DNA of 19,653 bases from QQWI01 sp964522015. Its GTDB lineage: Bacteria > Bacillota > Clostridia > Peptostreptococcales > Acidaminobacteraceae. Positions 6,310-12,022 of this stretch are shown piece after piece. How positions within the stretch are numbered: the first letter of the stretch is position 1; every line of letters starts with the position of its first letter. A program made the position numbers and the translations under genes. Location of the stretch: contig CAZFST010000048.1 of the NCBI GenBank assembly GCA_964522015.1, forward strand, positions 1 to 19,653. The letters are read 5' to 3'. Below the pieces are notes generated by a model. It was not told the DNA's origin and ran no database searches. It was given only the letters and a program-made list of their open reading frames with translations.

Positions 6310-8142
6310 ATGGATAATATAATAAATGGCAACATCGATAACAAAATGGCTAACGAGATAAACGGTAAAATGGCTAACGAGATGGACCATCAGAGGCATG
6401 AAAATTTAGAGGCCATAAGGCATACATTTGCCCACGTGCTGGCAGGTGCAGTCAGCAACTTGTATGGACCTGTTAAATTTGCCATGGGTCCTGCGGTTGA
6501 AAATGGATTCTACTATGATTTTGAACTGGATTATGTCATTACTCAAGAGGATTTTGAGGCCATAGAGATGGGGATGAAAGCAATCATTAGACAAAAGCAT
6601 GGGATTGAGCGAAGAGTTATTTCAAAATCACAAGCTCTAGAGATGATGATTGAACAGCCCTACAAGTTAGAAATCATTGCTTCAATACTGCAAGAGAACG
6701 CAGAAGCCGAATTATCTGTGGTTAAAATAGGCGAATTTGAAGATCTATGTGGTGGCTTACATGTTGAATCCCTCAGTTCCCTTAATACAAAAGCCTTTAA
6801 ACTTGAGCGTGTATCCGGTGCATACTGGAAGGGTGACAGTAAAAGACCCATGTTGCAAAGGGTTTATGGCACAGCATGGGCATTGCCCAGTGAGCTTAAG
6901 GCTTATCAAAGTCTGGTAAAAGAAGCTGCTCTAAGAGATCATCGTGTCATTGCAAAACAGATGGATTTATTCAGTTTTGATGCAAATGTTGGGCTTGGTT
7001 TGCCCCTGTGGCATCCAAATGGTGCTATGATTCGCTTTTTAATGGAGCGATTTAGCCAAAGTGCCCATATTCTGAATGGCTATCAGTGGGTTTACACACC
7101 CCATATTGGCAAAGCCGGTCTTTGGGAAACATCAGGACATTTAGATTTCTATAAGGACAGTATGTACAGTCCTATGAACATAGAGGGGGAAGATTATTAT
7201 CTTAAGCCCATGAGTTGTCCCTTTCACGTGATGATTTACAATTCTAGGCCTAGATCTTTTAAGGAGCTGCCAGTCAGACTCAGTGAGTTTGCTGCTGTTT
7301 ATAGATACGAACTTTCCGGTGCATTACAGGGTCTGTCAAGGGTGAGGGGATTTACTCAGGATGACGCCCATATTATATGCATGCCATCCCAGGCCAAGTC
7401 TGAAATTGCTCAGGCCCTTAGATTTTCTCTCTATATTTTGCGTGCTTTTGGCTTTAGCGAGTTTAAAGCGTATATCGCCACTAAACCACTGGTCAAATCC
7501 ATTGGCAGCCAAGAAGATTGGGACCTTGCCATTGATGTTCTAAAATCAGCAGTGGTGGATGAGCAAATTGAATATGCCATTGACGAGGGTGGTGGGGCAT
7601 TCTACGGCCCCAAAATTGATTTGAAATTGAAAGATGCATTAGGCCGTCAGTGGCAATGCAGTACTATCCAGTTCGATTTTAATTTGCCTGAACGTTTTGA
7701 GATGGCCTATATTGGACAGGATGGGTGCAAAGCGGTGCCAATGATGGTCCATAGGGCTCTGTTTGGAAGCGTTGAGCGTTTTTTCTCCCTACTTGTTGAG
7801 CACTACAAAGGCGCTTTTCCTTTGTGGCTGGCTCCCGTTCAAATCGGGATTGTACCAGTGAGTGACGAACAATTGCCATACGCCATTCAAGTAAAAGAAA
7901 GGCTCCTCAGAGAAGGGCTTCGGGTTATGGTTGCAGAAGAGTCCCAGAGTCTTAAAAATAAAATAAAGGTAATGTCACAAAAGAAACTGCCTATTTTACT
8001 AGTAGTAGGCAACGAAGAAGTTTTGAGTGGTGGGGTTTCTGTAAGAGGGGCTGATGGACAGCGATGTATGTCTGTTGATGAATTTTTAGAAATGATAAAA
8101 CCTGAACTGGATTTGGGTGTGCCGAAATATTTAATTCGATAA
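6310..8142 (+). CDS. thrS: Threonyl-tRNA synthetase lacking the N-terminal TGS domain
   Basis: A class II synthetase of 610 residues that charges tRNA-Thr. The usual TGS domain (about 60 residues) is absent; instead there is a short Asn/Met/Glu-rich segment with an 8-residue tandem repeat. The editing domain follows with its metal-site residues intact: His38 and His42 in HTFAH, Cys147 and His151 in CGGLH. The catalytic domain has the zinc cysteine in KPMSCPFH (Cys303), motif 2 with Arg332 in VYRYE, DDAHIIC, and motif 3 VHRALFGSVERF. The C-terminal anticodon-binding domain runs from about 515 to 610. The start has GAGAGGAT upstream; Met codons at about residues 13, 21 and 25 are alternatives. 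The T-box upstream explains its regulation. It may be a second, stress-type ThrRS. Confidence 0.93.
   Translation: MDNIINGNIDNKMANEINGKMANEMDHQRHENLEAIRHTFAHVLAGAVSNLYGPVKFAMGPAVENGFYYDFELDYVITQEDFEAIEMGMKAIIRQKHGIERRVISKSQALEMMIEQPYKLEIIASILQENAEAELSVVKIGEFEDLCGGLHVESLSSLNTKAFKLERVSGAYWKGDSKRPMLQRVYGTAWALPSELKAYQSLVKEAALRDHRVIAKQMDLFSFDANVGLGLPLWHPNGAMIRFLMERFSQSAHILNGYQWVYTPHIGKAGLWETSGHLDFYKDSMYSPMNIEGEDYYLKPMSCPFHVMIYNSRPRSFKELPVRLSEFAAVYRYELSGALQGLSRVRGFTQDDAHIICMPSQAKSEIAQALRFSLYILRAFGFSEFKAYIATKPLVKSIGSQEDWDLAIDVLKSAVVDEQIEYAIDEGGGAFYGPKIDLKLKDALGRQWQCSTIQFDFNLPERFEMAYIGQDGCKAVPMMVHRALFGSVERFFSLLVEHYKGAFPLWLAPVQIGIVPVSDEQLPYAIQVKERLLREGLRVMVAEESQSLKNKIKVMSQKKLPILLVVGNEEVLSGGVSVRGADGQRCMSVDEFLEMIKPELDLGVPKYLIR
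6343..6383 (+). repeat. 17-bp direct repeat in the thrS 5' end, period 24
   Basis: AAAATGGCTAACGAGAT occurs at 6343-6359 and 6367-6383, giving an in-frame repeat of eight codons (KMANEING / KMANEMD). It looks like a recent duplication in the segment that replaces the TGS domain, and it may contain alternative ATG starts. Confidence 0.8.
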
Positions 8143-8156
8143 ACATAAAAATAATA

Positions 8157-8185
8157 TTGACAAGTGTGATGATGGGGTTTATTAT
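8157..8185 (+). promoter_or_regulatory. Strong sigma-A-type promoter of the 8303-9821 operon
   Basis: TTGACA (8157-8162), a 17-base spacer and TATTAT (8180-8185). It starts 15 bp after the thrS stop with no terminator visible between, so some thrS read-through is possible. Confidence 0.75.
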
Positions 8186-8219
8186 TTGTTTATACGAACG
8201 TCGAATCGAATAAACAAAT
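8184..8219 (+). promoter_or_regulatory. Inverted repeat at the promoter start site, candidate operator
   Basis: ATTTGTTTAT (8184-8193) and ATAAACAAAT (8210-8219) are perfect 10-bp arms separated by 16 bases. The repeat begins in the -10 and covers the start site, a repressor position. The ArsR-type regulator at 8755 in the same operon is the obvious candidate, which would make it autoregulated. Confidence 0.55.
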
Positions 8220-8231
8220 TTGATTCAATGC

Positions 8232-8270
8232 TGGTTTGGTTGTTGAAAGGTACTTTTGACAATCAAACCA
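8232..8270 (+). promoter_or_regulatory. 17-bp hairpin in the 5' leader of the 8303 gene
   Basis: 8232-8248 pairs with 8254-8270 through 17 consecutive positions, three of them G·U, around the loop GGTAC. Outer arms are TGGTTTG and CAAACCA. No U tract follows, so it is not a terminator; the ribosome binding site lies about 20 bases further on. The G·U pairs mean it is more stable as plus-strand RNA than as minus-strand RNA, pointing to an RNA role such as mRNA stability or processing. Confidence 0.55.
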
Positions 8271-8302
8271 ACTTAACTCATGTAAAAACAAAGGAGCCCC
8301 AT

Positions 8303-8698
8303 ATGACACTATTAGAATTTAAAAATCACTACGAAAAGCAAATGAAAGAATTGACTAGTCAAAAGGAAATGGAAATTGAAAGTTATTTGAAGACCCAACG
8401 GGAAGATGAAGCAAAATTTGCACGGATTGAACTCAACATTATCGATATCTTTGATAAAATGTTTACGGCTAGCTTGGCTAAGGTGAAAACATTTGAAAAT
8501 GAGCCAGGTTCAGGGTGGGTTGAACCCTTACAAGCTGCGTATCTTGCATTCTTTGATAAGATACCAACTGCTTGGCATCAAAACCTTGAAAAGTGTGTGC
8601 AATTTAACAGTCACGAAGAAGCCCATATTGAAAGATTAAAAATTGCAATGGCAAATGGGATTAAAGAGATGTTTCTCTCTTCGCTCTCCCTTATTTAG
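8303..8698 (+). CDS. Unknown 131-residue helical protein
   Basis: The start ATG 8303 is preceded by AAAGGAG; an in-frame extension to 8186 would run through the operator and hairpin and is rejected. The protein begins MTLLEFKNHYEKQMKELT and is charged and probably all helical, with a coiled-coil-like first half (KQMKELTSQKEMEIESYLK) and no signal peptide or membrane segment. A conserved-looking middle reads GSGWVEPLQAAYLAFFDKIP. I do not recognise the family. It is first in an operon with an ArsR-HTH/DUF2087 regulator and a GNAT acetyltransferase, so it is probably what that regulator controls, perhaps a small cytoplasmic binding or stress protein. Confidence 0.8.
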   Translation: MTLLEFKNHYEKQMKELTSQKEMEIESYLKTQREDEAKFARIELNIIDIFDKMFTASLAKVKTFENEPGSGWVEPLQAAYLAFFDKIPTAWHQNLEKCVQFNSHEEAHIERLKIAMANGIKEMFLSSLSLI

Positions 8699-8754
8699 GG
8701 ATAGGATCTCGGGAACACTTAAACTAGAGAGACTGATGATTAGGAGGAACACCT

Positions 8755-9303
8755 ATGATAGAAGAACAAGTAAAACTATTCAAAGCACTTTCTGATGGGT
8801 CAAGGCTACGGATTGTTGCTAGTTTGATGGAGGCCCCAAATTATGTGGAGCTTTTGGCTGAAAGGTTGGAATTGGCTGCATCTACCGTGTCTTTTCACCT
8901 TAAAAAACTTGAAGAAGTGGGATTGGTTACAAAGCAAAAGGATCAATATTATATTATGTATACCCTCAATGCTGAGATTTTAGAAAAGCCACTTTCCAGT
9001 TGGATTGGGGCATCACAGTCGGCGACAAATCAAGAAGATGAGCGCGAGGTGGCCTATCGTCAGAAGATTCTAGATAGCTTTTTTAAGTTTAATAAGTTAA
9101 AGAGCATTCCGGTGCAACGGAAAAAGCGGTTGATTGTACTGGAACACATGCTTCTAGCTTTTGAAATGAAGAAACAGTATACAGAAAAAGAAGTGAATCT
9201 GATTATAGCCGATTTTCATGATGACTTTGCGACCCTGCGCCGGGAGTTTATCAACGAAAAACTAATGGCCCGGGAGAATGGGCAGTATTGGCGGTTGGTG
9301 TGA
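8755..9303 (+). CDS. ArsR-type HTH regulator with C-terminal DUF2087 domain
   Basis: Residues 1-80 form an ArsR-like winged helix (LFKALSDGSRLRIVASLM, then ELAASTVSFHLKKLEEVGLV). From about residue 100 to the end is a DUF2087-type domain (RKKRLIVLEHMLLAF, YTEKEVNLIIADFHDDFATLRREF, ending NGQYWRLV). The metal-binding ELCVCDL motif of classic ArsR proteins is missing, so metal sensing is unlikely. AGGAGG lies before the ATG. Its stop overlaps the start of the GNAT gene (TGATG), implying translational coupling. It probably represses its own operon through the dyad at 8184-8219. Confidence 0.9.
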   Translation: MIEEQVKLFKALSDGSRLRIVASLMEAPNYVELLAERLELAASTVSFHLKKLEEVGLVTKQKDQYYIMYTLNAEILEKPLSSWIGASQSATNQEDEREVAYRQKILDSFFKFNKLKSIPVQRKKRLIVLEHMLLAFEMKKQYTEKEVNLIIADFHDDFATLRREFINEKLMARENGQYWRLV

Positions 9304-9821
9304 TGATATTAACAAATACTACAGATGGTATCAGATTAGAAAGACTTTCGACAAAAGACATTCAAGCGGTTGCTGGGATTTATAGAGCGTGCGATGACTA
9401 TTTTAGACTCTTAAAAGGCGACATTGCCAATCCAGAAGATGTTGCTGACTTCTTTTCATCACTACCGCCTAATAGGACTTTGCAAGATAAGTATTCACTT
9501 GGGATTTTTAAAGAGAGCACTCTAATTGGGGTAATAGACATTATAGTGGGCTACCCAGAAAAAGATATCGCTTATATCGGATTGATGTTAATTAACCCAC
9601 TTGCTAGAGGCAATAATGTTGGGCGACTGGCCCATAAACTCTTAATAGATTGGCTTGAAAACAAGGCGATTGGTGAAATTCAACTGAGCGTCGTTGAAAG
9701 TAATCTTGGGGCTAGTACGTTTTGGGACAAGCTAGGGTACGTATTTCAAAAGGAGTCTGTCGTGGTATTTGGTGATGCTACCCATAAGACACGGTGTTTA
9801 AAATTAGAATTAGGGGATTGA
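9303..9821 (+). CDS. GNAT family N-acetyltransferase
   Basis: A 172-residue protein starting at ATG 9303, which shares its A with the regulator's TGA stop. The upstream TTG at 9288 has no ribosome binding site. The acetyl-CoA-binding motif A is visible as LINPLARGNNVGRLAHKLL, and motif B as VESNLGASTFWDKLGYVF. The fold transfers an acetyl group from acetyl-CoA to an amine; the substrate is unknown. As the last gene of the operon it depends on coupling to the DUF2087 regulator. Confidence 0.88.
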   Translation: MILTNTTDGIRLERLSTKDIQAVAGIYRACDDYFRLLKGDIANPEDVADFFSSLPPNRTLQDKYSLGIFKESTLIGVIDIIVGYPEKDIAYIGLMLINPLARGNNVGRLAHKLLIDWLENKAIGEIQLSVVESNLGASTFWDKLGYVFQKESVVVFGDATHKTRCLKLELGD

Positions 9822-9865
9822 TAGATTGAATAATTCGATACAGGAGATACCATATTTATATTAAA

Positions 9866-9913
9866 TATAGGGCTGTTACTCATCCAAATATTAAGATGAG
9901 TAACAGCCCTATA
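9866..9913. repeat. 19-bp perfect inverted repeat between convergent genes
   Basis: Left arm 9866-9884 (TATAGGGCTGTTACTCATC) and right arm 9895-9913 pair perfectly around a 10-base loop. It lies between the ends of the GNAT and toxin genes and probably acts as a terminator in both directions, although neither side has a clean T run. The minus strand continues ATTTAATATAAAT and the plus strand is followed by A residues. Confidence 0.6.
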
Positions 9914-9924
9914 AAAAATTCTTC

Positions 9925-10254
9925 TTACAATGCACTAACAATGTTTTTTTTGTTATATAGGATTCGGCGAACTTCCATTATTGGTACTGTCACACCATCA
10001 TCTATCACGACGTAAAAAATAATATAATGGTTAACGTAGATTCTATAATAAGGATGCTTTCTTTCTTTTGATGAAGTGTATTTTTCAAATGATTCTGGAA
10101 AATCCAATCGATTAATGATTGCTTCTTCTACACGATCCACCAAGCTTTCTGCAGCGGAGGGGTTATTTAGACTAGAAACGATATAATCAATTATATCATT
10201 TAGATCCTCTTCAAAAAGAGGTAAGATCCTAAGGTTGTATTTTCTTACTCCCAT
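9925..10254 (-). CDS. RelE/ParE superfamily toxin
   Basis: A 109-residue basic protein with the family pattern: N-terminal ILPLFEEDLNDIIDYI, a helical Ser/Asn/Ala segment, then YYRIYVNHYIIFYVVIDD and the C-terminal strand VTVPIMEVRRILYNKKN. RelE-type members cut mRNA on the ribosome and ParE-type members poison gyrase; the sequence does not settle which. It overlaps the antitoxin gene by 26 bases, the usual arrangement. AGAGGA lies before the ATG. Confidence 0.88.
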   Translation of the reverse strand: MGVRKYNLRILPLFEEDLNDIIDYIVSSLNNPSAAESLVDRVEEAIINRLDFPESFEKYTSSKERKHPYYRIYVNHYIIFYVVIDDGVTVPIMEVRRILYNKKNIVSAL

Positions 10255-10507
10255 TTATCCTCTCCCTGGCTCTTCCAAATACCTCTTCGTGGTTGTATCT
10301 TGTAGTTGTTGATTCTGCCACTCTATCTGCTTTATTTAGTTGAAATTCTATTTCATCAGTTAATGCACAATATTGTTCAAGACTTAAAACAACCAACGAG
10401 CCATAGCCATTCTTAGTTAAATAAACTGGCTCCCCCTTGTTCACGACGATATCTTCTATTTCAGGAAATTTATTTCTCAAATCAGATACGGGTCTAATAT
10501 TCATCAT
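10229..10507 (-). CDS. Phd/YefM-type antitoxin
   Basis: A 92-residue protein with the Phd/YefM N-terminal DNA-binding region (MMNIRPVSDLRNKFPEIEDIV, then GEPVYLTKNGYGSLVVLSLEQY) and a charged, probably disordered C-terminus that would bind the toxin. GGAGG lies six bases before the first ATG. It is expected to repress its own promoter together with the toxin; three 11-bp repeats over that promoter are the likely operator. Confidence 0.9.
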   Translation of the reverse strand: MMNIRPVSDLRNKFPEIEDIVVNKGEPVYLTKNGYGSLVVLSLEQYCALTDEIEFQLNKADRVAESTTTRYNHEEVFGRARERINGSKKIQP

Positions 10508-10528
10508 AAATGGCCTCCTTTTGCGTGT

Positions 10529-10569
10529 TATTCTATCGCTATTTTATCATTATTTTATCTTAATTTCAA
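10529..10569 (-). promoter_or_regulatory. Toxin-antitoxin promoter with three 11-bp direct repeats
   Basis: On the minus strand TTGAAA (10569-10564), a 17-base spacer and TAAAAT (10546-10541). The units AAGATAAAATA, ATGATAAAATA and GCGATAGAATA are contiguous at 10561-10529, one per helical turn, and the middle one contains the -10. Repeated sites on one DNA face suit cooperative binding by the antitoxin or toxin-antitoxin complex. Confidence 0.65.
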
Positions 10570-10641
10570 CATTTTCAATGTGTTATCTAGTTAACGAACT
10601 TGAATCACTCTAATGCTTCAAATCTTTATTTTTCATGACAC

Positions 10642-10670
10642 TTGACATTGTCACTAACTAGTGATATTAT
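10642..10670 (+). promoter_or_regulatory. MarR gene promoter with operator dyad
   Basis: TTGACA (10642-10647), 17-base spacer, TATTAT (10665-10670). The spacer holds TCACTAACTAGTGAT (10651-10665) with arms TCACTA/TAGTGA. Nearly the same sequence stands before the nitroreductase gene. Only six bases separate the -10 from the MarR ATG. Confidence 0.75.
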
Positions 10671-10676
10671 AAACCC

Positions 10677-11120
10677 ATGAAAACAAATAACGAATTATAC
10701 GGCCCAGATAATGAATTGAACCTAAAAATGGTTGTGGCTTTAGTAAGGGTTTCTCTTTTCCATGAGCGATCCACAGCGAGATTTATGCATGACCGTGGAC
10801 TGACCCTGCCTCAGTTTGGGGTTCTAGAGATTCTTTATCACAAAGGTGATTTGAGAGTCTGTGAAATCATAGAGAAGTCACTTTCAACCAGTGGCAACAT
10901 GACTGTGATTATCAAGAATTTGGAGCAAGAAGGGTATATTCGTCGGACATGTGATCCCGAGGACAAACGGGCTTTCAGAATAGGCCTTGAGCCAAAGGGA
11001 AGAGCATTGATGTCTGAGATTTTCCCAGAGCACATCAAGGAGATTGGACAGTGGGCCAGTGTTTTGACCACTGAAGAGAAGCAATTGCTTGTTGAATTGT
11101 TGAAGAAGTTAGGAAAATAG
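10677..11120 (+). CDS. MarR family transcriptional regulator, probably leaderless
   Basis: A 147-residue MarR protein. Its winged helix includes LTLPQFGVLEILYHKGDLRVCEIIEKSL, the recognition helix STSGNMTVIIKNLEQEGYI and the wing RRTCDPEDKRAFRIGL. The cysteine in DLRVCEIIEK could be redox active, but that is inference. The ATG is six bases after a strong -10, so transcription should start at or next to the start codon and no ribosome binding site exists. The shared dyad implies it represses itself and the nitroreductase gene, like quinone- or electrophile-sensing MarR proteins such as MhqR. Confidence 0.9.
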   Translation: MKTNNELYGPDNELNLKMVVALVRVSLFHERSTARFMHDRGLTLPQFGVLEILYHKGDLRVCEIIEKSLSTSGNMTVIIKNLEQEGYIRRTCDPEDKRAFRIGLEPKGRALMSEIFPEHIKEIGQWASVLTTEEKQLLVELLKKLGK

Positions 11121-11171
11121 CTTAATAGATTATCTAATGATCATTTATTTTATGTTAACTTTGTTATCTTT

Positions 11172-11189
11172 AAGTGCTGAAAAGCACTT
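11172..11189 (+). terminator. Small hairpin between MarR and nitroreductase genes
   Basis: AAGTGCT (11172-11178) and AGCACTT (11183-11189) pair around a GAAA tetraloop, followed by the weakly U-rich TAATTTAAAC. It may be a weak terminator or an mRNA end stabiliser. Confidence 0.4.
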
Positions 11190-11205
11190 TAATTTAAACT
11201 ATATA

Positions 11206-11220
11206 TTACTAATTAGTGAT
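11206..11220 (+). promoter_or_regulatory. MarR-type operator before the nitroreductase gene
   Basis: TTACTAATTAGTGAT matches the dyad in the MarR promoter (10651-10665) at 13 of 15 positions, with the half site TAGTGAT identical. It lies 28 bp before the nitroreductase ATG. The promoter itself is unclear; TATATT at 11202-11207 is a possible -10. Confidence 0.6.
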
Positions 11221-11248
11221 AAACTCGACTATAAAGGAGAATAAGATT

Positions 11249-11866
11249 ATGAGAATGACATTACAAGAGGTATATGAAAACAGACGTGCGGTTAATAGTT
11301 TTGATACTAAGAAGTCTCTTAGCCATGGGACTTTGAAAGAAATCATTGATTTAGCTGTTCTAGCACCATCAGCTTTTAATCTTCAGCCTTGGAGAGTGAT
11401 TGCCGTACAAAGCGAGACACAAAAAGAGTTGCTCCTTGGGTTGGCAAACAAACAACCTAAAATTACTGAAGCACCAGTTACTTTGATTCTTATTGGTAAT
11501 ACAAAGGGCTATGAGAACGACAATCCTGTTTGGGCTGAACTTGAGGCTATGGTTGGTAAAGAGGGAACAGACGGCGCAAAGGGCATGGCTGGATTTTTAT
11601 ATGGCTCAGATGAAAAGCGTCAATTGAAATTTGCCGAGAGCAATACTGGACTCCTTGCAATGTCCATTATGAATGCGGCAACATCTTTAGGAGTCGATTC
11701 CCACCCAATGAGCGGCATTGATTTTGATGGCATTAAAGATGGTTTTGGTTTGAAAGCTGAAGAAGAAGTGGTGATGCTCATTGCCCTTGGGTACCATGAT
11801 GAGAGTAAACCTCTTTATCCAAGAAGAGCTAGACTGGGATTTGATCAAATTGTAACCGTGGTATAA
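11249..11866 (+). CDS. Nitroreductase family FMN-dependent oxidoreductase
   Basis: A 205-residue protein with the nitroreductase pattern: the N-terminal FMN phosphate-binding segment NRRAVNSFD, then LAVLAPSAFNLQPWRVI, a central helix NTGLLAMSIMNAATSLGVDSHPMSG, and ALGYHDESKPLYPRRARLGFDQIV near the end. Such enzymes reduce nitroaromatics, quinones or related electrophiles with NAD(P)H, usually as dimers. AAAGGAG stands nine bases before ATG 11249; the earlier in-frame GTG at 11216 lies inside the operator and is rejected. A MarR operator upstream suggests electrophile-induced expression. A strong terminator follows. Confidence 0.9.
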   Translation: MRMTLQEVYENRRAVNSFDTKKSLSHGTLKEIIDLAVLAPSAFNLQPWRVIAVQSETQKELLLGLANKQPKITEAPVTLILIGNTKGYENDNPVWAELEAMVGKEGTDGAKGMAGFLYGSDEKRQLKFAESNTGLLAMSIMNAATSLGVDSHPMSGIDFDGIKDGFGLKAEEEVVMLIALGYHDESKPLYPRRARLGFDQIVTVV

Positions 11867-11885
11867 GACTTATTATGAATCCGCT

Positions 11886-11921
11886 AAAAATGCAAGTCGC
11901 GTAAAGTGACTTGCATTTTTT
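11886..11921. terminator. Bidirectional intrinsic terminator after the nitroreductase gene
   Basis: A 13-bp perfect stem, AAAAATGCAAGTC (11886-11898) and GACTTGCATTTTT (11908-11920), with a T tract on each strand. It separates the nitroreductase gene from the aconitase promoter. Confidence 0.85.
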
Positions 11922-11954
11922 AGTGTGTTTATGAGGCTTTATCTCTAAAAGCAG

Positions 11955-11998
11955 TTGACAACTATCATTTGAGAATGTATTATTGTATACAATTATAC
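11955..11998 (+). promoter_or_regulatory. Promoter and GntR-like operator of the aconitase operon
   Basis: TTGACA (11955-11960), 17-base spacer, TATTAT (11978-11983). A perfect 12-bp palindrome ATTGTATACAAT (11982-11993), extended outside one mismatched base each side by GTAT and ATAC (11977-11998), covers the -10 and start site. Its core fits the FadR/GntR consensus TNGTNNACNA. A GntR-type repressor is the simplest reading, but no such gene is in this window. Confidence 0.7.
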
Positions 11999-12022
11999 GA
12001 AAGAAAGAAGAGGTGTCATTTG

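Noticed and set aside
8186..8302. N-terminal extension of the 131-residue protein from a non-ATG start
   Set aside because: The extension would translate the operator dyad and leader hairpin and has no ribosome binding site, while ATG 8303 has AAAGGAG.
9925..10507. A defence island around the toxin-antitoxin genes
   Set aside because: No nuclease, reverse transcriptase, restriction or other defence gene is nearby; the neighbours are metabolic or regulatory genes.
11969..12022. Longer aconitase start
   Set aside because: It lies in the promoter spacer and operator, upstream of the predicted transcription start.
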